From positions 1-26,829 of the forward strand of contig JAHZEF010000003.1 of assembly GCA_019422005.1 (NCBI GenBank): a DNA stretch of 26,829 nt. The letters are read 5' to 3'. Positions 15,937-22,714 of this stretch are shown here, piece after piece. The notes under the pieces were generated by a model. That model was given only the letters and a program-made list of their open reading frames with translations. It was not told the DNA's origin and did no database searches. How positions within the stretch are numbered: the first letter of the stretch is position 1; every line of letters starts with the position of its first letter. This DNA comes from Clostridiales bacterium (GTDB lineage Bacteria; Bacillota; Clostridia; Oscillospirales; Oscillospiraceae). The position numbers and the translations under genes were made by a program.

Positions 15937-16788
15937 ATGAATCAATACAAACTGACCGCGGAACAGATCGCCGCCTACGGCGCGTATCTCCGGCAGGAGG
16001 ACCGCGCCCGGGACACCGTCGAAAAATACCTGCGGGATCTGGCAGCCTTTGCCCGCTGGCTGGGCAGTGAAACAGTCAGCCGGGAAGCCCCTGCAGATTG
16101 GAAGCGCCATCTGCTGTCCCGGCGCTGCGCCCCCGCCACCATCAACTCCATGCTGGCCTCCCTCAATTCCTTTTTCCGCTTCATGGGCTGGGAAAGCCGC
16201 AGGGTCAAACTTTTAAAAGTCCAGCGGCGGCTGTTCCGGGATGAAAGCCGGGAGCTCAGCCGCTCCGAGTATGTCCGGCTGGTAAACGCCGCCCGGCGGG
16301 AAGGCAACCAGCGGCTTTCCCTGATCCTGCAGACAATCTGCGCCACCGGGATCCGGGTGTCCGAACTGCGTTTCATCACCGCAGAAGCCGTCCGCACAGG
16401 CCGGGCCGAGCTGTTCAGCAAAGGGAAATGGCGCGTGGTATTCCTCCCGGGCCGGCTTCGGGGCCTGCTGCAGAAATACCTCCAGGGGCAAAAAAAGACC
16501 GCCGGGGCGGTGTTCACCACCCGGGCCGGCAAACCGCTGGATCGGAGCAACATCTGGAGGGACATGAAACGGCTCTGCAAAAGCGCGGAAGTGGCGCCGG
16601 AAAAAGTGTTTCCCCACAACCTGCGCCGCCTGTTCGCCAGAACCCACTATTCCATGGAAAAAGACCTGTCCCGGCTGGCCGATATCCTGGGCCATTCCAG
16701 TGTCGGCACCACCCGCATCTACACTGCGGAAAGCGGAGCCGTGCACGCCCGGCAGCTGGACCGCCTGAACCTTGTTCTGACGACATAA
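15937..16788 (+). CDS. Tyrosine recombinase (DNA invertase candidate)
   Basis: 283 residues with a complete XerC/D-like architecture: an N-terminal SAM-like core-binding domain (about 5-90) and a catalytic domain. All catalytic residues are visible: R140 (TGIRVSEL), K164 (SKGKWR), H227 and R230 (PHNLRRLF), H253 (LGHSS), Y262 (TTRIYT). ATG at 15937 follows GGAGGGC by 6 nt. Its stop codon (16786-16788) lies inside the left inverted repeat of a 260-bp element ahead of a surface-protein gene. Recombinases so placed usually flip the adjacent segment (known for phase-variation loci such as C. difficile cwpV). It carries no phage or integrative-element neighbours. A fragment of a homologous gene is at 19832-19942. 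Confidence 0.93.
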   Translation: MNQYKLTAEQIAAYGAYLRQEDRARDTVEKYLRDLAAFARWLGSETVSREAPADWKRHLLSRRCAPATINSMLASLNSFFRFMGWESRRVKLLKVQRRLFRDESRELSRSEYVRLVNAARREGNQRLSLILQTICATGIRVSELRFITAEAVRTGRAELFSKGKWRVVFLPGRLRGLLQKYLQGQKKTAGAVFTTRAGKPLDRSNIWRDMKRLCKSAEVAPEKVFPHNLRRLFARTHYSMEKDLSRLADILGHSSVGTTRIYTAESGAVHARQLDRLNLVLTT

Positions 16789-16803
16789 TTTCTGTTCTGT
16801 TGT
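16783..16803 (+). repeat. Left inverted repeat of the invertible element
   Basis: 21 bp, beginning ACATAATTTCTG, and exactly the reverse complement of 17022-17042. With two mismatches the match extends to 27 bp (16780-16806 against 17019-17045). It overlaps the recombinase stop codon. Confidence 0.95.
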
Positions 16804-16838
16804 AGTTGATCCCCGGCATAGGGGGATGAACTGCTGTT

Positions 16839-16868
16839 ATTATATCTGATTTTCACCGGCAATGACAA
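16839..16868 (-). promoter_or_regulatory. Promoter inside the invertible element
   Basis: TTGTCA (16863-16868) and a perfect TATAAT (16839-16844), spacing 18 bp. Currently directed leftward, so transcripts would run antisense into the recombinase gene. A small hairpin ATCCCC/GGGGAT (16809-16827) would be near the 5' end of the transcript and would travel with the promoter on inversion. Confidence 0.78.
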
Positions 16869-17021
16869 GACTTTTTTCAAAAAGTGCATGGCAAGGCAGA
16901 CGGGGCAGAATGCTGCGTGTCCCGTCCGGTCTTTCTGTCTGCAATGAAGTGAAATTTCTCCAGCCTCCGCCGGCATTCCCTGCATGCGGTACGAACCTTC
17001 GGCGCTCAGCCGGGCAGTACC

Positions 17022-17042
17022 ACAACAGAACAGAAATTATGT
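17022..17042 (-). repeat. Right inverted repeat of the invertible element
   Basis: Exact reverse complement of 16783-16803, starting ACAACAGAACAG on the plus strand. It lies 41 bp before the surface-protein start codon and would be part of its 5' untranslated region in the ON state. Confidence 0.95.
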
Positions 17043-17046
17043 TGTA

Positions 17047-17060
17047 CCTGACCGGTCAGG
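17047..17060. promoter_or_regulatory. 14-bp perfect palindrome in the surface-protein leader
   Basis: CCTGACCGGTCAGG is self-complementary without a spacer and lies between the right inverted repeat and the Shine-Dalgarno. It could be an operator for a dimeric regulator or an accessory site for the recombinase. It remains fixed when the element inverts. Confidence 0.4.
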
Positions 17061-17083
17061 ACAGCAGCAAAGGGAGTGCGATC

Positions 17084-19822
17084 ATGAGAAAGCGAATACT
17101 CAGTACACTAATGGCGCTCATACTGGCCATGGCTCTGACGCCCGCAGCGGCGGCATCGTCCGGAGAGGTTCTCCCCTGGGCGGCCGACGCCGCAGCGGCC
17201 CTGGCCGATATTTACGGCGACGGCCTCTTCAGCGCCGGCAGCGAGGTTATGACCCAGGACGACGCGGCGGCAGTATTATCGTCCGCCTTCGGCTATGAAT
17301 ACGATGCGGCGGCAGGCCCATTTACCCGAAGCGAGGCCTGTGCGGCCCTGGCAGACGTATTCGCCCTGCCGGTTGGAAGCGGTTCCGCCATTGAATACCT
17401 CTGCAGCAGGAACATCCTCAACGGCAGGGCCGACGGCGATCCGGATGCGGATGGCTCCGTCACCTTCGCCGAGTTCACCGTGCTGACCTATCGGGTGCTC
17501 AGCGCCGCGGGAGGCGGCCTGGGCTCCGGGGTCGGAACGCTGAAGCCCGGCACCATGGAATATTACTGCTGGATGTATCTGGCGGTGCGCAAATGCGTCC
17601 CCTTCTCCCTCGACAACTGGAAGACGTCCATCAGGGACGCCGCATTTGAGACCTATCTGTATTCCGAGCCGAATACGGGGGCCCCCGGCGTATTCATCGT
17701 GAGGACGGAAGAAAAAGCAGGGGAAGCCATCTGGGACGCCTGGGCAGCCGCCCTGCAGGACGAAAATATCGGCGGCAGCAAGACGTTTTCCGCACCGGCC
17801 TATCAGGAGGGCGATACCATTTTGGAGGCGGCCGTCCGCATGGTCGGCGCATTTGCCGGTAGTCAGGCCGGCGTCAAACCCGTCATCTTCCACGATGTGA
17901 CGCCGGACAACTGGTTTTACGACGGCATCATGTATCTGGCCGACCGGCAGATCGTCATCGGCTACGGCGACGGCCAGTTCGGCCCGGACGACACAACCCC
18001 CAGATTCCAGCTTGCCGTCCTGCTCTCGGTCATGGACGGCAGCCAGTCGGGCGTCGATACAAGCCCCAACCGTGTGCCTGCCTCCATTGAACATGCGCTC
18101 GAAGAAGGCTACATGACCGGCGTGACGGCCGATGATCCGTTCAGCGACCCCTACTGGAGTGCGCCTGCCACGCGGGAGGAGGCCGCCGCCGGCATCCTCA
18201 GGATGATCGAGAAAACGCACGGCATCGATACCTCCAGCGACAATCTTACGATTCTCAGCCGCTTCAGCGACGCCGGGCAGATTGCCGACGAGGGTTCCGG
18301 GCCCTATCTGGCCTACGCGGTCAGCATGGGACTGCTCAGCGGCACCAGGGACAACAAACTGGAACCCGCCGGGGAAGTATCCCGGGCGCAGGTGGGCGTA
18401 CTGGCCTACCGTGCCCTTGTGGGCCCGGACAGCAGCAAAATGAAAGACTACGGCGACAACGTGCGCTATGCAAAAGGCGAGGAAGCCGCTCAGGTATTTT
18501 TGCTCTCGGACGCCGCGCCCGACGGCCCGGAGGACAGAAGCCTGTCGCTGGAGCTGCGGGAGGACTGGCGTCTGACCGGCAGTCTGGACCTGGCCGTGCC
18601 CGAGGGCGCCACCCTGACCATCTTCGGCAATGGCTGCCACATTTATGAAATGGGCGGCACGCTGGAAAACAGCGGTCTGGGAATCGTGCAGTTTGCGGAA
18701 AACACTTGCCTTTATCCTGCCGGAAACGGCGGCGGCACCGCCGGGGCCTCCAGCCAGCTCATGCTGGAGCGGCAGCCCCATAAGGTGACGGTCGCCGAAA
18801 ACATGGAAAACGGTACTGTCGAAGTTGCATCCCCCTCCGCCAATCCGAAGCCGGGCGACCCCGTCACGCTCACCGTGACGCCGAACCGCGGGTACGTGCT
18901 GGATACCCTGACAGTTACCGCAACGGAAAGCGGCGAAAGCGTGGCTGTTATAAATCACGGGTTCATCATGCCCGCCAGCGACGTCACCGTCACCGCTTCC
19001 TTCACTGCCGGCGGCGGGAACGGTTCCGGTTCAGGAGCCGCCGTCTACGCCATCACGATCGACCGCAGCATGGCGCACGGCACTGTCCTTTCCTCCGTGA
19101 ACAGCGCCTCCGCGGGGAGGGCTGTCACCCTGACCGTCAGGGCTGACAGCGGCTACGAACTGGAGCGGCTGCGGATTACCGATGCCGCCGGCGACGACGT
19201 GCAGTTCACCGGACAGGGCGGCGGCAGCTTCGTCTTTACCATGCCCGCCAGCCGCGTGGACGTGAGCGCCTCCTTCCGGTTGACCGGGGAAGCGCCGGCA
19301 GCCGGCTTCTCCGACGTCCCCGCCGACGCTTATTACGCCGAAGCCGTGGCCTGGGCTGCGGAAAACGGCGTCGCCGCCGGTACCTCCGGCCATACTTTCA
19401 GCCCCGACAGCATCTGCAGCCGCGCACAGGCGGTAACGTTCCTCTGGCGCGCTGCCGGCGCCCCGGCCCCCGGCGCCGCAGACAGCCCCTTTACCGACGT
19501 CCGCCCGGGCGCATATTATTATGACGCCGTATTATGGGCTGTGGAAAACGGCATTGCCCGGGGCGTCGGCTCCGGTACCTTTGCGCCCGACGCCCCCGTT
19601 ACCCGGGGGCAGGCCCTGACCTTCCTGCACCGGGCGGCCGGCGCTCCCCCCGCCGCAGGCGGCGGCTTCCGCGATATCGCCGACGGCGCCTGGTATGCCG
19701 GCGCAGCGGCCTGGGCAGCGGAAAGCGGCGTTGCCGCCGGCGTTGGGGACAACATGTTCCGTCCGGACGCCGGCTGTACCCGCGCCCAGATCGTCGTCTT
19801 CCTGTACCGCAGCGCAGGCTGA
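17084..19822 (+). CDS. Phase-variable SLH surface protein with InlB-type repeats
   Basis: 912-residue secreted protein. Signal peptide 1-24 (KKR-like start, LMALILAMALTPAAAA). Residues 265-320 form an internal SLH-like unit (FHDVTPDNWFYDGIMYLADR), with degenerate SLH-like material at about 30-140 and 330-445. Two repeats at 565-643 and 654-732 share the pattern NGTV/HGTV...VTLTV...GYxLxxLxxT...FxMPASxVxVxASF, like InlB B-repeat/bacterial-repeat domains of adhesins. Three C-terminal SLH domains (741-795, 803-855, 862-911) anchor it to the wall. ATG at 17084 has GGGAG 7 nt upstream. The frame stays open for 74 more codons upstream through the inverted element, but the signal peptide marks this start. 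Probable adhesin or S-layer component; ligand unknown. Confidence 0.9.
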   Translation: MRKRILSTLMALILAMALTPAAAASSGEVLPWAADAAAALADIYGDGLFSAGSEVMTQDDAAAVLSSAFGYEYDAAAGPFTRSEACAALADVFALPVGSGSAIEYLCSRNILNGRADGDPDADGSVTFAEFTVLTYRVLSAAGGGLGSGVGTLKPGTMEYYCWMYLAVRKCVPFSLDNWKTSIRDAAFETYLYSEPNTGAPGVFIVRTEEKAGEAIWDAWAAALQDENIGGSKTFSAPAYQEGDTILEAAVRMVGAFAGSQAGVKPVIFHDVTPDNWFYDGIMYLADRQIVIGYGDGQFGPDDTTPRFQLAVLLSVMDGSQSGVDTSPNRVPASIEHALEEGYMTGVTADDPFSDPYWSAPATREEAAAGILRMIEKTHGIDTSSDNLTILSRFSDAGQIADEGSGPYLAYAVSMGLLSGTRDNKLEPAGEVSRAQVGVLAYRALVGPDSSKMKDYGDNVRYAKGEEAAQVFLLSDAAPDGPEDRSLSLELREDWRLTGSLDLAVPEGATLTIFGNGCHIYEMGGTLENSGLGIVQFAENTCLYPAGNGGGTAGASSQLMLERQPHKVTVAENMENGTVEVASPSANPKPGDPVTLTVTPNRGYVLDTLTVTATESGESVAVINHGFIMPASDVTVTASFTAGGGNGSGSGAAVYAITIDRSMAHGTVLSSVNSASAGRAVTLTVRADSGYELERLRITDAAGDDVQFTGQGGGSFVFTMPASRVDVSASFRLTGEAPAAGFSDVPADAYYAEAVAWAAENGVAAGTSGHTFSPDSICSRAQAVTFLWRAAGAPAPGAADSPFTDVRPGAYYYDAVLWAVENGIARGVGSGTFAPDAPVTRGQALTFLHRAAGAPPAAGGGFRDIADGAWYAGAAAWAAESGVAAGVGDNMFRPDAGCTRAQIVVFLYRSAG

Positions 19823-19831
19823 CCCCGCAGC

Positions 19832-19942
19832 CTGCGCCCCCGCCACCATCAGCTCCATGCCGGCCTCCCTCAATTCCCTTTCCGCTTCATGGGCCGGGAA
19901 AGCCGCAGGGTCAAATTTTTAAAAGCCCAGCGGCGGCTGTGC
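19832..19942 (+). pseudogene. Fragment of a second tyrosine recombinase gene
   Basis: About 110 bp closely match 16125-16233 inside the intact recombinase, in the same orientation (for example CTGCGCCCCCGCCACCATCA and GGAAAGCCGCAGGGTCAAA). They correspond to residues about 64-99 (CAPATINSMLASLNSFF). A one-base loss in the T-run after CAATTCC breaks the frame, and the match stops on both sides. It begins 10 bp after the surface-protein stop. It is a remnant of a duplicated recombinase, not a gene. Confidence 0.85.
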
Positions 19943-19993
19943 GGAAGGGCAGGCACGCAGTTTTGTGTCTCATACCGGAGTGATACTACCGTT

Positions 19994-20600
19994 TTACCGT
20001 GGGGCATCGTCGGCACATGAATCTTCCTCTGCCTCCTGAAACCGAGGCGGCGGGCAGTAGATCAGCAGGCCAATACCGCCGTTTTCCTGAAAATCGCAGT
20101 CCACCGCATAGTTATCAAAAGTGAACCAGGGACAGCGCCCTGCCAGCGGACGAAGCTCCCGCGTAATGAAATTGACCACCGCGATCTCCGAGGGCTGATC
20201 GCGAACCAAAAGCCGTTCTGCCAAAACGTCCAGACAATCCTGACAAAGAAACGTGCCGATGGCTTCCGGGTCAGAGATTCCTATCCCCCAAAGCAACGCT
20301 GCCATACTTCATGCACCCCTGCGGCTCATGGATCTGCCGGCCGCTATGGTCATATCAGTTGATGTCAATCGGGCACACATCAAAAGTGTTGACATTGGCA
20401 AGTCCCACATTATCCTGCCCCCAATCACATGAGAGGAGGTTGTCGGTGCGTTCCCCGCACAGGCAGCACTCCTCTTTTTTTATGGCGGAAACAAAGGAAG
20501 GATGCCCGCAGTCTGATGGATCAAGGGCCGGCGGCTCATGCCCGCAGGCTGAGAGCACTGCCATGAGAACCAGTACCGGGAATATAGATTTCAGCCTCAT
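19994..20600 (-). pseudogene. Broken lipoprotein gene (nonsense plus frameshift)
   Basis: The first frame (20600-20355) begins with a lipoprotein signal MRLKSIFPVLVLMAVLSAC and runs to CPIDIN before TGA. Beyond that stop the same frame continues plausibly as YDHSGRQIHEPQGCMKYGS. After a one-base shift the second frame (20305-19994) continues with GTFLCQDCLDVLAERLL, IAVVNFITRELRPL and FTFDNYAVDCDF. The two parts together resemble a Clostridia lipoprotein family that I recall reading INRYD at the stop position (so CGA to TGA) and SLCSDCLN, IGVVNF, FTFDDYYVSC in the second part. That family has no known function. Reading them as one decayed gene is inference. Its start overlaps the end of the gene upstream (ATGA). 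Confidence 0.65.
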
Positions 20601-21035
20601 ACCGGATACCCCCCTGCAGGATTCGCTGCACGCATCAGCCCCCGCTTTTGTCTCTGCAGCGCGGCCTCCAGCACCTCACGGGAGCCACCGGAGGGATGGC
20701 TGGCGCAGGCAGCCAGGAAATCGCTCCGGGCAAGCGCCCGGCGGTCGGCCCGAATCATGGCAAGCCGTTTTGGAACCGGCTCCAGTCCCGCGGGTATCAA
20801 GTGTGGTCACAGCCGGGAGACAGCCCCACAGCCCGATCCGCCGGATGATACGGCAGGATCAGGCTATAGGCTATCGCCGCACCAACCGCCATAAAGTCAA
20901 ACCGGCTGTCATGGCCGACCATAAAATCCGTCACGCTGTACTCCGCGATATGGCGCTCCATCTCCCGGGAGGCAGGCCGGGCACGGCATCCCCACGATCC
21001 CGGCGGCCGATGAACAGGCAGGTTTTCAGAGCCAT
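20597..21035 (-). pseudogene. Decayed gene, probably SLOG-family (DUF1273-like) protein
   Basis: Three frames read in sequence make sense as one protein. First MALKTCLFIGRRDRG (from 21035), second MERHIAEYSVTDFMVGHDS then FDFMAVGAAIAYSLILPYHPADR (about 20965-20815), third YPAGLEPVPKRLAMIRADR up to QRQKRGLM (20800-20597). The order CFIGHRD..., VxxFxVGxxxxFD, LLPYHPxxR, YPxGLExVPxRxAIxRAN, HPxSxAREVLEYA is the pattern of small SLOG-like proteins of Clostridia, recalled from memory. At least two frameshifts and probably a short deletion separate the parts, so no product of full length can be made. Confidence 0.6.
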
Positions 21036-21251
21036 CACTTTCTTTCTGCCCCTATACCACAACACAAAATTTCCGATTCGTGCAGGTACATGGACTAATT
21101 TCAAAAGCCCTTGCCTTATCATATTGATACAGTTACATGGGCAAGGCAGGAGGGCGGATGGCGTTGCAGTTCAACCAAGCAGTCAGCAAACGGCTGGTGG
21201 AATTATGAAAAGAACGTGTCATTGGCAGCATAATGTCAAGGAGCTGATCTT

Positions 21252-21494
21252 GTGCAGACCGAGTACCCGGAAAAATATAAAGGCCTTGGCCTTAAGATTG
21301 CTTACTGCCGCAAAAAGCGCGGTTATACACAAGAAGCGCTGGCGGAGAAGATTCATAAAAGCCCCAATTTCCTGGCGCAGGTCGAGAGTACCGGAACTAC
21401 AAAAGGGATCTCCCTCGAGACATTATTCAAAATTGCCGAAGTTCTGGAAATCCCTCCGGCCAAACTCCTCGAAGATGATTCATCCGATCCATGA
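21252..21494 (+). CDS. XRE-family transcriptional regulator
   Basis: 80 residues, essentially a lone Cro/C1-type helix-turn-helix: LGLKIAYCRKKRGYTQEALA, then KSPNFLAQVE and SLETLFKIAEVLEIP. Such small regulators often control a neighbouring gene or a mobile unit. GTG at 21252 has AAGGAG 8 nt upstream. It stands alone among broken genes, divergent from the decayed SLOG-like gene. Its target cannot be read from the sequence. A strong terminator follows at 21571. Confidence 0.82.
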   Translation: MQTEYPEKYKGLGLKIAYCRKKRGYTQEALAEKIHKSPNFLAQVESTGTTKGISLETLFKIAEVLEIPPAKLLEDDSSDP

Positions 21495-21570
21495 TGCAGG
21501 GATGCGTTCAGCAAAGGCCTTTGTCCCGGTCTATCCCAAATAAATACCCCGACAGCCCCTCCAAACCGCA

Positions 21571-21614
21571 AAAGGGCCCGCCGCAAAATGTTTCCATTTT
21601 GCGGCGGGCCCTTT
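21571..21614. terminator. Strong bidirectional terminator
   Basis: 20-bp perfect stem (21571-21590 with 21595-21614) with a 4-nt loop, about 75 bp after the XRE stop. A-rich and T-rich bases within the outer and inner stem allow use from either side. Confidence 0.75.
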
Positions 21615-21747
21615 CGCTTACAGCCAGAGGCCGGCATGACCGCAGGGGGCCATGCCGGCCCTGTTTCTCCCTGCCGCCCCCGGGACAGGATTCCGGGCCT
21701 TTGGCAGGCAGTCCGCCCGCCGGCACGCCCCGAGGCCTTCCGGGCAG

Positions 21748-21787
21748 AAAAACGCGGAACAGACGAGGGGGAGTCGTCTGTTCCGCG
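21748..21787 (-). terminator. Second terminator downstream of the orphan cobalamin riboswitch
   Basis: 14-bp perfect stem (21753-21766 with 21774-21787) around a 7-nt loop, followed on the minus strand by TTTTT. The stretch between it and the first terminator (21788-21876) contains no credible gene. Confidence 0.75.
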
Positions 21788-21876
21788 GGCGCGCCCGGAG
21801 GCCGAATTCCGGAGCGCAATGCTGCTTTGAAGTAAATCCCTGCCCGCAGCCTCATACGGTGGGAGGGAACCACCGC

Positions 21877-21908
21877 AAAAACCGCCGCAGCCAGCGGGCC
21901 GCAGCGGT
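21877..21908 (-). terminator. Expression-platform terminator of the orphan riboswitch
   Basis: On the minus strand ACCGCTGCGGC (21898-21908) pairs with GCTGCGGCGGT (21881-21891), two G-U pairs included, and TTTTT follows. It lies about 50 nt past the aptamer, the normal place for a regulated terminator. Confidence 0.7.
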
Positions 21909-21957
21909 GCACTTCAAGTCATCGCGTTCTGGTCGTGGCAGAAACGGGGCCCATTTT

Positions 21958-22032
21958 ACCATGTATCTGACTTATCTCCATCTGGAGCTTCACAGTGACC
22001 GACTCGCCGGGAATTGCACCCGATTCCATGGT
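21958..22032 (-). promoter_or_regulatory. Orphan compact cobalamin riboswitch
   Basis: On the minus strand ACCATG (22027-22032) and CATGGT (21958-21963) close a 75-nt domain. Inside are the cobalamin blocks: P4 CGGGTGCAATTCCCG (stem CGGG/CCCG, loop TGCAATT), GTCGGTCACTGTGAAGC (L5), a CTCC/GGAG hairpin and the 3' block AAGTCAGATACATGG. The P2 arm is absent or small, so it is a short variant. Its promoter and two terminators are clear, but no minus-strand coding region follows before the XRE terminator. It could be a remnant of a lost B12-controlled gene or a riboswitch-ended small RNA. Confidence 0.82.
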
Positions 22033-22074
22033 GTGCGTCCGCACGGAACAAATGAGCGTATTTACTTCTATTTC

Positions 22075-22103
22075 AGTTTATCGGAAAAAACGCCCTGTGT
22101 CAA
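22075..22103 (-). promoter_or_regulatory. Promoter of the orphan riboswitch
   Basis: Perfect TTGACA (22098-22103) and TAAACT (22075-22080), spacing 17 bp. Divergent from the promoter at 22139-22167. Confidence 0.75.
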
Positions 22104-22138
22104 GACGAAACACAAAAATTTTTTTCACAGCTTTTCTG

Positions 22139-22167
22139 TTGCAACCGGCGGGAAGATTTGATATCAT
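22139..22167 (+). promoter_or_regulatory. Promoter for the small membrane protein at 22223
   Basis: TTGCAA (22139-22144) and TATCAT (22162-22167), spacing 17 bp. Confidence 0.65.
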
Positions 22168-22222
22168 AAGGAAAATTGCCGTTTCAGGCCCGTGGGCCGG
22201 ATTTTGAAAGGATTGTACAAGA

Positions 22223-22576
22223 ATGGACAACAGCTTTTTGATGATTTTTGATCTGATCTCCATCGGTTGCGGCGGCTATATCCTGTATACCTACCTCAAG
22301 CTGCACATGGCCGGCCGGCTGTTCCCCAATTCCCTGCTGGTACCCACCGGAAAGTCTCCAAAGGACTGCCTGGACAGCGAAGCCTACATCCGGTACATCA
22401 AACCGAAAATGCTGATCATCGGGATCCTGGTCACCCTGTTCGGCCTGGTTTCCCTGCTCAATGAATACCTCAGCTTCTTCAGCGCCAACGTCAGCCTGAT
22501 TCTCACCGGCGTCATCTTTGTCTGCATTATCTGGTACGGAATCTGCAGCGGCAAGGCCAACCGTACGTATTGGTAA
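22223..22576 (+). CDS. Small hypothetical membrane protein
   Basis: 117 residues with three hydrophobic segments: about 4-26 (FLMIFDLISIGCGGYILYTY), 63-80 (MLIIGILVTLFGLVSLL) and 88-108 (ANVSLILTGVIFVCIIWYG). Between the first and second is a short polar loop with GKSPKDCLDSEAYIRYIKPK. A similar small membrane protein is common in Oscillospiraceae without a known role. AAAGG lies upstream of the ATG at 22223. Own promoter and terminator, so it is a single-gene unit between the orphan riboswitch and prfC. Confidence 0.75.
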   Translation: MDNSFLMIFDLISIGCGGYILYTYLKLHMAGRLFPNSLLVPTGKSPKDCLDSEAYIRYIKPKMLIIGILVTLFGLVSLLNEYLSFFSANVSLILTGVIFVCIIWYGICSGKANRTYW

Positions 22577-22588
22577 CGCGCCGCTCCC

Positions 22589-22626
22589 CGCCATTTCCCG
22601 GCCACGGCTGTGAAATGGCGTTTTTT
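22589..22626 (+). terminator. Intrinsic terminator upstream of prfC
   Basis: 9-bp stem CGCCATTTC/GAAATGGCG (22589-22597 with 22612-22620) followed by TTTTTT. Confidence 0.82.
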
Positions 22627-22647
22627 ATGCCGATCTTCCGTTTTTTC

Positions 22648-22676
22648 TTGTAACATACCGAAAAGCGTGATAGAAT
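22648..22676 (+). promoter_or_regulatory. prfC promoter
   Basis: TTGTAA (22648-22653) and TAGAAT (22671-22676), spacing 17 bp. The predicted start is about 30 nt before the initiation codon. Confidence 0.72.
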
Positions 22677-22714
22677 ATATTGATTTTCACTGTTTTATAA
22701 TGGAGGGGACCACT

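Larger units (their letters stand above)
16783..17042. mobile_element. Invertible promoter element (phase switch), read here in OFF orientation
   Basis: The 260-bp segment is bounded by 21-bp perfect inverted repeats and lies between a tyrosine recombinase and an SLH surface-protein gene. Its only good promoter (minus strand, 16839-16868) points left, towards the recombinase 3' end. Flipping the segment would place the -35 near 16957-16962, the -10 near 16981-16986 and the start near 16993, about 90 nt before the surface-protein ATG at 17084. No comparable rightward promoter was found in the present orientation. Inversion has not been observed; the switch is inferred from layout. Confidence 0.82.

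Noticed and set aside
16783..17042. Reading the inverted repeats as attachment sites of an integrated element or as a terminator
   Set aside because: The repeats are inverted, not direct, so they cannot bound an excised integrative element. A loop of 218 nt is too large for an intrinsic terminator.
16862..17083. Open frame extending the SLH surface protein 74 codons upstream through the invertible element
   Set aside because: It has no Shine-Dalgarno at 16862 and would bury the clear signal peptide starting at 17084. In the present orientation no promoter drives it. Treated as chance openness in GC-rich DNA.
21100..21180. Possible tRNA or CRISPR in the AT-richer gap before the XRE gene
   Set aside because: No cloverleaf arms, no repeated units. 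Only a short CCTTGCC/GGCAAGG inverted pair is visible.
20311..21543. 410-codon plus-strand open frame across the decayed region
   Set aside because: Composition is typical of an antisense shadow. The minus strand shows recognisable pieces of two gene families in the same stretch, and the frame also crosses the real XRE gene in another frame.
21508..21912. 134-codon minus-strand open frame downstream of the orphan riboswitch
   Set aside because: It runs through two strong terminators and the XRE terminator, is Pro/Arg/Gly-rich and resembles no family. It would also begin at the first terminator stem.
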